DNA of 64,000 nt from Raineyella sp964528755 (GTDB lineage Bacteria > Actinomycetota > Actinomycetes > Propionibacteriales > Propionibacteriaceae): NCBI GenBank assembly GCA_964528755.1, contig CAZGWN010000001.1, positions 62,001 to 126,000 of the forward strand, written 5' to 3'. The notes under the pieces are model-generated. The model saw only the letters and a list, made by a program, of their open reading frames with translations. It did not search any database and was not told where the DNA came from. The translations under genes were made by a program, and so were the position numbers. Shown piece after piece: positions 47,851-58,993 of the stretch; the first letter of the stretch is position 1; each line of letters starts with the position of its first letter.

Positions 47851-47900
47851 TTTCGCCCGCACGAACCTGTTCGACTGCCAACAGGTTCGTGCGGGCGAAA
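47851..47900. terminator. 21-bp perfect hairpin downstream of katG
   Basis: Arms 47851-47871 and 47880-47900 are fully complementary (starting TTTCGCCCGCACGAACCTG) around an 8-base loop. It lies 57 bases after the katG stop on the minus strand and could end that transcript; no T-run follows. Confidence 0.7.
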
Positions 47901-47957
47901 GCTACGGGCCAAAGCTACGCGCGAAGGGAACGACCGAGGGCCACCCCCACGGCACGA

Positions 47958-50234
<2,277 letters not shown>

Positions 50235-50298
50235 CAGGGGATTTCCTTCCCAGGTCTCGAAGTGGGGAATCGTGGGCGGACGGGATGGATGGGTGGGA

Positions 50299-50769
50299 TC
50301 AGGTCGGGGCCGTACGGTCCTCGAGGGCCAGCGCCGCCTCGCAGTCGGCACACACGCCGCGGAAGACCACCTGGGCCTCCAGCACGCGCATCCCGTGGGT
50401 TTGCGACGGGGTCAGGCAGGGGGCCTCTCCGATGACGCAGTCGACATCCTCGGTCCGGCCGCAGACCGCGCACTGGATGTGGTGGTGGTTGTCGCGGACC
50501 CGGGTCTCGTACCGGGCACTGTCCGACCCCGGCAGGTCGACCCGGCGGACCAGGTCCGCGGCGGCCAGATCGTGGACGATGTTGTTGACCGACTGCGCGG
50601 AGATCGTCGGCAACTGCGGGGCCAACGCGGCGACGATCTCGGCGACCGAGCTGTGCGGATGCCCGTCCAGGTGGACCAGCGCGGCGAGCCGGCCCGGCGT
50701 CATGCGCAGCCCGGCCCGGCGCAGGCGCTCCTGCGGCGAATGCGGGTCGAGCGGTGACGGCTGGCGCAT
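50299..50769 (-). CDS. furA: FurA-type peroxide/iron regulator
   Basis: A 156-residue Fur-family protein. The winged helix includes RMTPGRLAALVHLDGHPHSS and SAQSVNNIVHDLAAADLV. The metal region has HHHIQCAVCGRTEDVDC and the second CxxC (GVCADCE) for structural zinc. It is encoded directly before katG and is probably a PerR-like peroxide-sensing repressor, as CatR/FurA are in relatives. The ATG at 50769 is preceded by a purine-poor leader, and an AT-rich dyad upstream is the likely operator. Confidence 0.93.
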   Translation of the reverse strand: MRQPSPLDPHSPQERLRRAGLRMTPGRLAALVHLDGHPHSSVAEIVAALAPQLPTISAQSVNNIVHDLAAADLVRRVDLPGSDSARYETRVRDNHHHIQCAVCGRTEDVDCVIGEAPCLTPSQTHGMRVLEAQVVFRGVCADCEAALALEDRTAPT

Positions 50770-50787
50770 GCCCCCACCGTAGAGCTT

Positions 50788-50805
50788 CTTTTGAATGATG
50801 TAAAG
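50788..50805. promoter_or_regulatory. Candidate FurA operator
   Basis: CTTTTGAATGATGTAAAG is AT-rich with CTTT/AAAG ends and starts 19 bases upstream of the furA ATG, in otherwise very GC-rich DNA. It probably overlaps the furA-katG promoter and could serve autoregulation. Confidence 0.5.
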
Positions 50806-50818
50806 GTGGGATCGGGTC

Positions 50819-50848
50819 GATCGGGGCGACCTCGATCGGGGCGACCTC
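50819..50848. repeat. Two 15-bp tandem repeats upstream of furA
   Basis: GATCGGGGCGACCTC occurs at 50819 and 50834 in the gap between furA and the binding-protein gene. No other feature is seen in that gap. Confidence 0.75.
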
Positions 50849-50924
50849 GACCGCCACGACCGGGGGCCGACCACGCGTGGCGTGGCCGACCCCCGGGGTG
50901 GAACGGCTCGGAGTTCCGACCGAC

Positions 50925-52304
50925 TCAGAGGTTCGGCTTGACCTGGGAGTCGTAGATCTTCTGCAGGGTGTCCTGCAGCGTCGACGCGGCGGTGTCGACG
51001 TCCGCCTTGGAGGTCATCAGGGTCTGGATCATGTTGTTCATCTCCTGGTCGGCGCCGGGCAGGTAGACCCGCGCCCAGTCCTGCGAGCGGGTCTCACTGG
51101 CCTGCTTGACGGCGACCTGGGTGATCGGGTCGAGCGAGGACACATCGGCCGACTTGCGGATCGGGACGTAGCCGGTGGCCTCGGAGAACGTGACGGTGTT
51201 CTCCGGGGTGGTGAGGAAGGCGATGAACTTCGCCGCGGCCAGCTGCTGGGCGGGGTCGATCCCGGCCGGGATCGCCACCCCGGTGCCACCGGTCGGGCAG
51301 ACCTTCGTCGTCGCGGCGGGCCCGCCGGGCAGCGGGAACGCGCCCAGCTCGAAGGGGTTGCCGGCACTTTGCAGGCTCTTCTTGATCCCGGCGAACGAGC
51401 CCGCCGACTCGATCGTCGCCGACGCGGCCAGGGCCACCATGTCGGCACCGGAGTCGTTGGCCGACTGCCCGGCCCACGGCGTGGACCCGTAGATCGAGTC
51501 CTCCATGAACTGCAGCGCCTTCTTGGTCGCGTCGGAGGTCACGGTGAGGTCGAAGGAGTTCTGCGCCGACCAGCCGCCGCCCCAGCCCCACAGCAGGTTC
51601 TGCCCGACCCAGCCGGCGTACCCGGCGATGGAACCCCACTGGTAGGCCGGCTTGCCGCCGTTGACCTCCGTCAACTTGGGTGCGTAGTCCTCGGCGAACT
51701 GCTCCCAGGTGAAGGGGTCGGTCTCGCTCAGCCCGGCGTCGGCCCAGTGCTTCTTGTTGTAGTAGAACAGCGGGGTCGAACGCGCCCACGGCACGGCCCA
51801 CTGTCCGCCGTCGTACTGGTAGTCGGCGAAGAACACCTCCAGGTAGTCGGCGGTGTCGACCTCGGCGGCCTTCAGCGCGTTCTCCAGCGGGATGATCTGG
51901 TCGTTGAGGAAGAACCGGAACCACCACACGTCCGACAGTGTGATCAGCGCCGGCAGGCCCGCGCCGCCGGCCGCCTGCGCGGCCTGGAACTTCTGGGCGA
52001 CGTCCTCGTAGCTGGAGGCGGAGACGATGTTGACCGAGATCCCGGTCTGCTTGGTGAACTCGTCGATGATCTGCTGGGTGACGGCCTGCGAGTCGCCCGG
52101 GTTGCTCGACCAGAAGTCGATGCTCGTGGCGGCGGTGACACCGGTGAAGTCGGGGCCGGCATTCGTGGAGGCGCTGTCCGACGGTGCGGTCGTGCCACCG
52201 ACGGCCGGGCCGCTGCAGGCGCCGAGGGCCAGAGCCCCGACGCCCGCGCCGGCGAGTGTGAGGAAAGAGCGACGGTGCATGGCGGGGATCCTTGCGGGGG
52301 CCAT
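50925..52304 (-). CDS. ABC transporter sugar-binding lipoprotein
   Basis: A 459-residue family-1 extracellular binding protein. The N-terminus has RRSFLTLAGAGVGALALGAC, a twin-Arg-like signal with a lipobox; Cys is lipidated and anchors it outside. The mature domain has ITLSDVWWFRFFLNDQIIPL, FTWEQFAEDYAPKLTEV and GGTGVAIPAGIDPAQQLAAAKF, like UgpB or maltodextrin-binding proteins. The ligand is probably an oligosaccharide or glycerol phosphate. I chose the ATG at 52304 (GAAAGGAA upstream); an ATG at 52280 also has a possible site. Two permease genes precede it in the operon. Confidence 0.9.
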   Translation of the reverse strand: MAPARIPAMHRRSFLTLAGAGVGALALGACSGPAVGGTTAPSDSASTNAGPDFTGVTAATSIDFWSSNPGDSQAVTQQIIDEFTKQTGISVNIVSASSYEDVAQKFQAAQAAGGAGLPALITLSDVWWFRFFLNDQIIPLENALKAAEVDTADYLEVFFADYQYDGGQWAVPWARSTPLFYYNKKHWADAGLSETDPFTWEQFAEDYAPKLTEVNGGKPAYQWGSIAGYAGWVGQNLLWGWGGGWSAQNSFDLTVTSDATKKALQFMEDSIYGSTPWAGQSANDSGADMVALAASATIESAGSFAGIKKSLQSAGNPFELGAFPLPGGPAATTKVCPTGGTGVAIPAGIDPAQQLAAAKFIAFLTTPENTVTFSEATGYVPIRKSADVSSLDPITQVAVKQASETRSQDWARVYLPGADQEMNNMIQTLMTSKADVDTAASTLQDTLQKIYDSQVKPNL

Positions 52305-52336
52305 TGCTGGATTCCTTTCGGAGGAACGGGAAGGTG

Positions 52337-53194
52337 TCACCGCACCGCGCCCTGGGTGAGCCCGGAGACGATGTAGCGCTGGAGGAAGGTGAAGAGGATG
52401 AGGACGGGGACGATGACGACGACGGCACCGGCCATGAGCACCGGGTACGAACTGACGTCGCCCTCGGTGTTCTTCAGGAGGGTGAGTCCCACCGGGAGCG
52501 TCATGATGCTCGCGGAGTTCGTCACGACGAGTGGCCACAGGTAGTCGTTCCACTCGTTGACAATGGTGACGAGCGCGACGGTCGCGATCGTCGGCGCGGA
52601 GATCGGGGCGACGATCCGGAACAGCCGGGTGGCGTGCCCGGCGCCGTCCACCTCGGCGGCCTCGAGGATCTCCTTCGGCAGGGACAGGAACTGCTGACGG
52701 AACAGGAAGGTGCCGAACGCCGTCCCCAGCCCCGGCAGGATGATCCCCCAGTACGTGTTGATGCCACCGAGGCCGGCGATCAGCACGTAGTTCGGCACCA
52801 GCGACACCTGCGCGGGCACCATCAGGGCGACGAGGATCACCGGGAAGATGATCCGTTTGGCCGGGAACTGGACGAACACGAGGGCGTAGGCCGTGGTCAG
52901 CGAGACGAACAGCTTGATCGAGGCGCCGACGATGGTGACGAGGGCCGAGTTGAGGAACAGCCGGGGGAAGTTCACCTTGCTGGACGCGGTCGTGTACGCC
53001 TCGGTGGTCCACCGGCTCGGCAGGAGGACGAGGTCCTGGGTGACGATGTCGCCGGCCGGCTTGAACGAACTGAGGACCATCCACAGCAGCGGCAGCGCGA
53101 CGATGAGGGTGGCCACGACCAGGGGCAGATAGCCGGCGACGACGTCCCCGACGATGCGCCGACGACCGGTCCCGGACAGGGCGAGAGTGGTCAT
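52337..53194 (-). CDS. ABC sugar transporter permease (MalG/UgpE-like)
   Basis: A 285-residue inner-membrane permease with six helices. The EAA loop is ILEAAEVDGAGHATRLFRIVAPIS. It pairs with the other permease to form the sugar channel. Its ATG overlaps the upstream permease stop (ATGA), and the binding-protein gene follows, so all three are one operon. No ATPase gene is in the operon; a shared MsmK-like ATPase elsewhere would be needed. Confidence 0.92.
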   Translation of the reverse strand: MTTLALSGTGRRRIVGDVVAGYLPLVVATLIVALPLLWMVLSSFKPAGDIVTQDLVLLPSRWTTEAYTTASSKVNFPRLFLNSALVTIVGASIKLFVSLTTAYALVFVQFPAKRIIFPVILVALMVPAQVSLVPNYVLIAGLGGINTYWGIILPGLGTAFGTFLFRQQFLSLPKEILEAAEVDGAGHATRLFRIVAPISAPTIATVALVTIVNEWNDYLWPLVVTNSASIMTLPVGLTLLKNTEGDVSSYPVLMAGAVVVIVPVLILFTFLQRYIVSGLTQGAVR

Positions 53195-54126
53195 GAGTAG
53201 TGCACCCGCCGTTCGACGAAGCGCAGTTGCAGCAGCGTGATGACCATCAGCAGGACGAACAGGATGGTCGCCAACGCCGATGAGTATCCGGCGCGGTTGT
53301 AGCCGCCGAACGCCTGCAGATAGACGTCGTACATCAGGGTCAGGGTGCCGTTGCCGAGCGGCGTCATGATCCGGATGATGTCGAAGGCCTGCAGCGAGCT
53401 CAGGATCGTCGTGATGAGCAGGAAGAACGTGGTCGGCGACAGCAGGGGGAAGGTGATCCACCAGAATCGGCGCACCGGGCCGGCACCGTCGAGAGCGGCC
53501 GCCTCCATCACCTCGGCCGGCATGCTCTGGAGCCCGGCGAGATAGATCACCGCGCAGTAGCCGAGGTTCTTCCAGATGAAGACGATGCAGATCATCGTGA
53601 GGGAGAGCCTGGGGTCGGAGAACCACTCCGGCACCGGCAGGCTGACCTTGCGCAGGATGATCGACAGCACCCCGAAGACCGGGTCGAAGATGAACATCCA
53701 CACCAGCCCGACCCCGACGCCGGAGAGCACGAACGGGGCGAAGGCAAAACTGCGGGCGACCGAGGTCCCGAACAGTCTCCGGTTGAGGACGAGCGCCAGC
53801 AGCAGCCCCAGCACCATCGACCCGCCGACCGTGGCGACGGTGAAGATGAGGGTGGTCAGCAGGACCCGACCGGCCTCGCCGGTGAAGAACTCGATGTAGT
53901 TGCCGAGGCCGATGAAGGTCGCCCGCTTGTTGCCCAGGGTCCAGTCCAGCAGCGAGTACTGCAGGTTCAGGATCACCGGCCGCCAGCAGAAGACGACGAT
54001 GAGGGCGATGTTCGGCCCGGCGAGAAGAAGGAAGGCCCAGAAGTCGCGCCGTCGGCGAGTGCTGAGCCACAACGGCCGCGAGCGGGTCCGCGGCCGGCTG
54101 GATGCGATTGTCGGGTCGGCGCTCAC
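53191..54126 (-). CDS. ABC sugar transporter permease (MalF/UgpA-like)
   Basis: A 311-residue permease with six helices and the EAA loop VMEAAALDGAGPVRRFWWITFP. It is first of the three genes. The GTG at 54126 (VSADPTIASS) has GGAG about 9 bases upstream; a GTG at 54156 would add ten residues but has no site. Together with the other permease and the lipoprotein it imports a sugar or a related solute. Confidence 0.9.
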   Translation of the reverse strand: MSADPTIASSRPRTRSRPLWLSTRRRRDFWAFLLLAGPNIALIVVFCWRPVILNLQYSLLDWTLGNKRATFIGLGNYIEFFTGEAGRVLLTTLIFTVATVGGSMVLGLLLALVLNRRLFGTSVARSFAFAPFVLSGVGVGLVWMFIFDPVFGVLSIILRKVSLPVPEWFSDPRLSLTMICIVFIWKNLGYCAVIYLAGLQSMPAEVMEAAALDGAGPVRRFWWITFPLLSPTTFFLLITTILSSLQAFDIIRIMTPLGNGTLTLMYDVYLQAFGGYNRAGYSSALATILFVLLMVITLLQLRFVERRVHYS

Positions 54127-54262
54127 CGCGCCGATCTCCGTGGGTGGGAACTCCACGTGGCCGCAAGCTACGAGCCGACGGTGTCCTCCTGGGGACGGTC
54201 GGGCGACCTTCCGGTGAACCGTGGGCAGACCGACGGGCTCACTGGTCGGACCGGTCGAGGGC

Positions 54263-54601
54263 CTAACGGCCGGGCAGGTCGGCCGTGGCGGTCCGCCAGG
54301 CCGCCTCCAGGGCCGTCGGGTCGGCCCTGACCAGGCCGATCCGACAACCGGCGGCGTCGTGGGCGATCCCCTCGGCGTTCCAGTGGCGGATCGCCTCGGC
54401 CAGCAGCGGGCCGGGCAGGGTCCCGTTCGAGCGGACCACCCGCCACCACGGCACGGACGGCCCCCATCGGCTCATCGCCCGGCCGACGGTCCGCGCGTTC
54501 GTCCCGACGATCCCGGCGATGGTGCCGTACGTCGTCGCCCGGCCCGGGGGGACAAGTTCGACGGCACGCAGGATGAGCTCGACCCGCAGGTCGGAGGTCA
54601 T
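54263..54601 (-). CDS. Alkyltransferase-like (ATL) DNA-repair protein
   Basis: A 112-residue protein matching the DNA-binding domain of O6-alkylguanine transferase. The motif is PWWRVVRSNG where active enzymes have PCHRV, so the accepting Cys is Trp and no alkyl transfer can occur. ATL proteins bind alkylated guanine and hand it to nucleotide excision repair. GRATTYGTIAGIVG and RTVGRAMSRWG complete the domain. Length is normal for ATL. The gene follows the ABC transporter on the opposite side of a 136-base gap and stands alone. Confidence 0.88.
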   Translation of the reverse strand: MTSDLRVELILRAVELVPPGRATTYGTIAGIVGTNARTVGRAMSRWGPSVPWWRVVRSNGTLPGPLLAEAIRHWNAEGIAHDAAGCRIGLVRADPTALEAAWRTATADLPGR

Positions 54602-54665
54602 CGGGTCGGCCCCGGCCGGGTTGTGGTGGGTGTCGCCCTCATCGTGCCCGTCATCACCGTTGTCG

Positions 54666-55919
54666 TCACCGCTCCAGCATGATCGGTTGCATCTCCGGGC
54701 GGGCCGGATCGACGAACTCCAGGTCGTCGTACCAGCGGGCGGCCGGGTCGTACCGGGCGAAGCGTACGGCGCCGTTACGGGAGGCGTCGCGCATCTGCAG
54801 GTTGCGCAGCACGAAGAACCGTTCCCGACCGATGGTGACGATGTCCTCCAGCATCACCTTGCCCGCCGACGCCGACATCACCGGCCCGCGCAGGGTGTGC
54901 GCCAGCCCGGACAGCGACGAGACCACCCCGTGGTAGACCTCCAGGGCCCGTTCCAGCGGGATCTCGAAGTGGTGGCGGGCGCCGGTGTCGCGTTCGACGA
55001 ACATGTAGTACGGCACCAGGCCGAGACGCACCTCTTTCTGCAGCATCCGGACCCAGATGTCGACATCGTCGTTGATGTGGCCGATGATCGGCGCCTGGGT
55101 GCGGATCACCGCGCCGGTGGCGCGGACGGCGGCGATTGCCTCGGCGACCACGGGCGGTCTCAGTTCGACGGGCAGCGTGAGATGGGCCTGGAAGGCGAGC
55201 AGCCGGCTCGCCGCGATCTCCCGGAACAGGCCGAGCAACTCGCCGGCGTCGGGGTCGGTGAGGAACCGGTAGGGCCAGTACGACAACGCCTTGCTACCGA
55301 TCCGGATGGTGACGTGGCCCAGATCGGGCGCGTCGAGAATCGGACGCACATAGCGCTCCAGCACCGACGCGCGCATGATCATCGGGTCCCCGCCGGTGAA
55401 CAGCACGTCCGTGACGTACGGGTGGGCGCGCAGGTAGCCGACCAGCTCGTCGGCCTGTTTGGAGGCGAACTTCATCTCGTCCATGCCGACGAACTGCGGC
55501 CAGCGGAAGCAGTAGGAGCAGTACGCATGGCACGTCTGGCCCTGCGCGGGGAAGAACAACAACGTGTGGGCGTACTTGTGCTGGATGCCCGACAGTCCGT
55601 CCGGGGCGTTGGCGAGCTGGTCACTGGACTGCGGGTTGAGTTCCAGCCGCACCCGGCGGATCACCTGCGGGTCGAGGCCGGAGCCGAGGACCCGGTCGTA
55701 GTGCTCGGGCGAGAGCATGCCACGCCGGGGGAAGGTCAGCTCGAACATCCGGTCGGTCTGCCAGCGGTCCCAGTCGATCAGCTCACCGGTGACGTAGCTG
55801 TTGACCTTGAACGGCAGGACCGACGCCACCACCCGCATCTCCTCGATCCGCTCCGCCGGCAGCGCCGCCAGCTGCGGGATCGTGCGCAGGGTCCTCGACG
55901 TGTAGGCGTGGTACTTCAC
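54666..55919 (-). CDS. KamA-family radical SAM protein (lysine 2,3-aminomutase-like)
   Basis: A 417-residue radical SAM enzyme. The cluster motif CxxxCxxC is in TCHAYCSYCFRWPQ, GGDP in LFTGGDPMIM binds SAM, and the PLP Lys is probably in RGPVMSASAGKVML near residue 355. The last part (REFFVLRNLQ-like RERFFVLRNLQMRDASR) is common in stand-alone KamA relatives of actinobacteria. Classical KamA converts lysine to beta-lysine; the substrate here is unproven. No lysine-fermentation genes are near. The start MKYHAYTSRTLRTIPQ is typical for this subgroup. Confidence 0.85.
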   Translation of the reverse strand: MKYHAYTSRTLRTIPQLAALPAERIEEMRVVASVLPFKVNSYVTGELIDWDRWQTDRMFELTFPRRGMLSPEHYDRVLGSGLDPQVIRRVRLELNPQSSDQLANAPDGLSGIQHKYAHTLLFFPAQGQTCHAYCSYCFRWPQFVGMDEMKFASKQADELVGYLRAHPYVTDVLFTGGDPMIMRASVLERYVRPILDAPDLGHVTIRIGSKALSYWPYRFLTDPDAGELLGLFREIAASRLLAFQAHLTLPVELRPPVVAEAIAAVRATGAVIRTQAPIIGHINDDVDIWVRMLQKEVRLGLVPYYMFVERDTGARHHFEIPLERALEVYHGVVSSLSGLAHTLRGPVMSASAGKVMLEDIVTIGRERFFVLRNLQMRDASRNGAVRFARYDPAARWYDDLEFVDPARPEMQPIMLER

Positions 55920-56029
55920 AGCGACTCCCTCGTCGTGCGTGCCTCCCCTCCCTTGAGCGTACGGGAGCCCTCAACCGCCTTGCCGGGACGGCGAGTGGCA
56001 CTCCGGTGGAGGCCCGGATGCACCCACGG
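55920..56029. other. Gap between KamA-like gene and the TerD/GTPase operon
   Basis: These 110 bases hold the 5' region of the kamA-like gene and the 3' end of the operon upstream. No gene or clear terminator was seen. Confidence 0.35.
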
Positions 56030-57343
56030 TCAGGGACGGGTGAGCCGGGCCGGGACGCACTGGTTGGCGAGCTGGTCCGAGCTCAGGTCGGGGAAAGCTC
56101 CCGCACACCAGGAGCGCACCTCGTCGGCCGAGGACCACTCCCCCACCGCCAGGGTGACCCACAACGGCTTCCCGTCGACAGTGACCGCCTTGCCGAAGTC
56201 GGTGCTGCGCGCCAGCACCACCGGAATCCCGGTGTCCGTCTGGATCGTGTCGCGCAGCCGGTAGTGCTCGGCCATGATGTCGGCCGAGCGGAACACGTGG
56301 GAACCGGAGGCGGTCGTCTGCAACGGGTCCTTCACCCCGTCGTACTTGGACGCCAACATCGCCGACCACTGCCCGTCGAGGTCGACCAACGTGCGGTCGA
56401 CACGACGCTGGTCGGTGAGCACCGCCTCGGCGTAGGCGTTGAGGGCGGTGTCGTCCTCGGCCGACGGGTCGGAGGGCACCACCGGCGACGATCCCGACAC
56501 ACCGGGCGTCCGCAGGGCAGACGGCGCCGGCAGGGATGAGGGCGCGGCCGACGGGACGGCGGTGGCGACCGCGCTGTCCGTCGTCGTGGCGCTGGTGACC
56601 GGAGGTGCGGGTGTGGCCCGGCCGGCAGCACGCAGACCGCCGGGCAGGAGGATGAACCCGAGGAACACCGCCGCGGTGACGACGCCGATGGCGGCGATCA
56701 CGAGCGGAACCCAGGCCCGCCCGCGCCCGGCCTGCGCCGCAGCCGCGCCGACGGGACCTGCGGAGGTCTTCTCCCATCCGGCCGACGCCACCGCCGGGGC
56801 GACTGTCGCGGGAAGTGCGACGCCGTCGGCGAGCGCGGTCAGCAGTTGGCCCGGGTGGCGGGCATCGACCGGCCGACCCTGGGCGACGAAGTCCCAGCCG
56901 TCGCCCACCCGGCTGAGGGTGCCGACGACCATGCCGGCGGCCTGGCCGGCGCCGGCCATCGAGTACGCCGCCAGTTGCGCGCCGGACTCCACGTCGAGGA
57001 CCCGGATCACGGCATGGGGGACCTCGGTGAACGGGACGCCCGTGTAGCTGGTGACGGCGATCACGACCCCCAGCACGCCCGGGGCCGTCCGGAGCCCGTC
57101 CACGACGATCTCCTCGCGGGCGGCACCGGGATGGTGACCGGTGTCGTCACCGGAATGGTGCAGGGCGGTGTCCGCCGACATCGGCCGGTGGTAGCCCACC
57201 GCGTCCACAACCGCCTCGCTCGTGCACACGAAGGCCGTCAGGTCCAGGTCGATCGGCCAGGGCGCAGACCCGATCGGCTGCCACTCCAACGTCACCCGGA
57301 CCCGCCGGGGTGGGCCGGTCACCGGCGCGGGTTGCTCCGACAT
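56030..57343 (-). CDS. TerD-domain protein with transmembrane segment and extracytoplasmic domain
   Basis: A 437-residue protein. Residues ~12-190 form a TerD-type domain (VRVTLEWQP, DLDLTAFVCTS, HHSGDDTGHHPG, EEIVVDGLRTAPGVLGVVIAV), with acidic residues that in TerD bind calcium. A Gly/Ala linker is followed by a transmembrane helix (WVPLVIAAIGVVTAAVFLGFI, residues ~215-236), a Pro/Ser/Ala stretch and an outer domain with two cysteines. It is the last gene of the minus-strand operon, 79 bases after the second TerD gene. The arrangement could link a cytosolic response to the membrane. Confidence 0.82.
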   Translation of the reverse strand: MSEQPAPVTGPPRRVRVTLEWQPIGSAPWPIDLDLTAFVCTSEAVVDAVGYHRPMSADTALHHSGDDTGHHPGAAREEIVVDGLRTAPGVLGVVIAVTSYTGVPFTEVPHAVIRVLDVESGAQLAAYSMAGAGQAAGMVVGTLSRVGDGWDFVAQGRPVDARHPGQLLTALADGVALPATVAPAVASAGWEKTSAGPVGAAAAQAGRGRAWVPLVIAAIGVVTAAVFLGFILLPGGLRAAGRATPAPPVTSATTTDSAVATAVPSAAPSSLPAPSALRTPGVSGSSPVVPSDPSAEDDTALNAYAEAVLTDQRRVDRTLVDLDGQWSAMLASKYDGVKDPLQTTASGSHVFRSADIMAEHYRLRDTIQTDTGIPVVLARSTDFGKAVTVDGKPLWVTLAVGEWSSADEVRSWCAGAFPDLSSDQLANQCVPARLTRP

Positions 57344-57422
57344 CGTCGGCCTCCTTCCCTCCCATGATCACGGGACCGCCGCCAGAATACGGCCCACGAC
57401 CGACAACTCCGTCCGGTCCGTC

Positions 57423-57995
57423 TCACGCCCCCCGGGCCACCCCGTAGTGCTGGGCCAGAGCCGGCAGCCCGCCGACCCAGGACTGTTCGGTGGCCCGGAC
57501 CACCCATGCGCCCTGTTGGTGGACCACCTCCCACACCACGACCGAGGTGGCCGCCGCGGCGTACCCGACGCCGTTCGTGTACCCGGCGACGTCGGGCCCG
57601 CCCGGGATCGACAGGTCGGCGACGCGGCCCCGCAACGCGCCGATCGCCCGCAGACTGCCGGTGGGGTGCGTGGTCGCCACCCCGACCGCGATCCGGCGGA
57701 TGCTCGCCGGCAGGGCCCGGGTGTCGAGGACGAGTTGGGCCCGGTCCGGCCCGGACACCGCCTGGCCCGGGGGTCGACCCAACAGGAATGCCTCGCGGCC
57801 CATGGAGACGGGGTTGCCCGGGTGGAGGAAGTCGGCGCCGCGCTGGACCAGACCCTGCTCCGAGCACAGGAAGGCGAACGGCTGGACGTCGGCCCCGATC
57901 CCCGACCAGCCGATCCCCAACAGCACCGGGGAAAGCTCGGCGCCGTTGGCGTACCGAAGCCACATGCTGCCACCGCGTCGCAGGGAGGCGCTCAT
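57423..57995 (-). CDS. TerD-family protein
   Basis: A 190-residue TerD-like protein: LLGIGWSGIGADVQPFAFLCSEQG, then FLHPGNPVSMGREAFL and RIAVGVATTHPTGSLRAIGALRG. It lacks the canonical acidic DxDxS run of TerD in its loop, so calcium binding is uncertain. TerD proteins occur in stress and phage-resistance systems. Its ATG overlaps the stop of the GTPase gene (ATGA), tying it to that operon. Confidence 0.8.
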   Translation of the reverse strand: MSASLRRGGSMWLRYANGAELSPVLLGIGWSGIGADVQPFAFLCSEQGLVQRGADFLHPGNPVSMGREAFLLGRPPGQAVSGPDRAQLVLDTRALPASIRRIAVGVATTHPTGSLRAIGALRGRVADLSIPGGPDVAGYTNGVGYAAAATSVVVWEVVHQQGAWVVRATEQSWVGGLPALAQHYGVARGA

Positions 57996-58993
57996 GCCTG
58001 GGCCGCCTTCCAGGACAGGCAGGCCAGCAGGGGCTCGATCACCCGGAAGGGGGTGATCCCGCCGCGGTGCACGGTCTCCGCGTTGGGAGCCATCCCCAGA
58101 GCGGAGGTGGCGAAGAGGCGGTAGGGCATGCCGCCCTCGGCCGCGGCGGCCTCGAGCAGGTGCCCGCCCATCAGCTCCAGCAGGCCGTGCAGCTCGGCCT
58201 GCAGGAGATCGGACTGGGCGATGTCCTCATAGGCCGCCTCCATCGACGGGTCCCGCTGCATGGCGGCGCCCGGTCGGTTCATGATCGACTGCCAGGGCGC
58301 CTCGGGCACGTCCCGCATCCCCTGCAGGACGTCGAACTTGCTCAGCACCAGGCCCAGCGCCTGCGCGGGGCCCCCGTCGCCCCGGGACGTGTCGGCGTGG
58401 TGGGCCCGCCGGGCGGCCAACACCTGGCGCAACACCTGCAGGTCGGAGCCGGAGTCCGACGGGATCGTCACGACACCGTCGAGGACGACGGAGATCTCGG
58501 GAACCTTCAGCGGATCAATCAGGGCGGCGATCATGTCGACGTGGCCGAGGTAGGCGAACCGGGAGTCGTCGGGGGCAAGTTCCTCGAAGTCCTCGCCGGC
58601 TGCGTCGATCAGTGACAGGCACCAGCGCCGCTGCCCGTACCGGAAGGCCCACAGCAGCGGCTGCAGACCCTCCTCGCGGGCCCGGGCCGTCGGCGGCATC
58701 AACCGGCGTTCCCGGTAGAGCGGAGTGACATAGCGTTCCTCGAACCGCTGTCGGGTACTGCCCAACGGATCCAGCCAGGACCGGTGCCGCAGCTCCAGGA
58801 AATGGCCGAACTGGCTCATCATGACGGCGATGAGCAGGCTCTTGCCGGCGGTGCGGGCACCGGTCATCGCCAGCGACACCTGGGTGTCTGCCAACCACTG
58901 GCGCGGCACCTCGGTCCCGCAGGCCGGGCAGGGGCCCGGGCCGCCGACGGGCCCGAAGCAGTACGGACACACCTGGGCCGGTTCGAGGCTCAT
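57992..58993 (-). CDS. TRAFAC-type GTPase with N-terminal zinc ribbon
   Basis: A 333-residue protein. A zinc ribbon (Cys9, Cys12, Cys22, Cys25) precedes a P-loop GTPase domain: Walker A TGARTAGKS (residues 44-52), G3 IDAAGED (~129) and G4 SKFD (218-221). Proteins with this design, as I recall, are named TRAFAC-clade or double-GTPase proteins and are encoded with GAP1, vWA and TerD genes in multi-gene NTPase-centred conflict systems. The start overlaps the vWA gene stop (ATGA). GTP hydrolysis is predicted; partner-driven switching is inferred. Confidence 0.85.
   Translation of the reverse strand: MSLEPAQVCPYCFGPVGGPGPCPACGTEVPRQWLADTQVSLAMTGARTAGKSLLIAVMMSQFGHFLELRHRSWLDPLGSTRQRFEERYVTPLYRERRLMPPTARAREEGLQPLLWAFRYGQRRWCLSLIDAAGEDFEELAPDDSRFAYLGHVDMIAALIDPLKVPEISVVLDGVVTIPSDSGSDLQVLRQVLAARRAHHADTSRGDGGPAQALGLVLSKFDVLQGMRDVPEAPWQSIMNRPGAAMQRDPSMEAAYEDIAQSDLLQAELHGLLELMGGHLLEAAAAEGGMPYRLFATSALGMAPNAETVHRGGITPFRVIEPLLACLSWKAAQA

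Larger units (their letters stand above)
47454..47957. other. 504-base intergenic region between helicase and katG
   Basis: This stretch contains an operator-like dyad near the helicase promoter, five to six copies of an 18-bp tandem repeat and a 21-bp perfect hairpin downstream of katG, all listed separately. Frames across the repeats encode only low-complexity peptides, so I see no gene. Confidence 0.7.

Noticed and set aside
54263..54601. Active O6-alkylguanine-DNA alkyltransferase
   Set aside because: The acceptor Cys in PCHRV is Trp (PWWRV), so it is an ATL protein.
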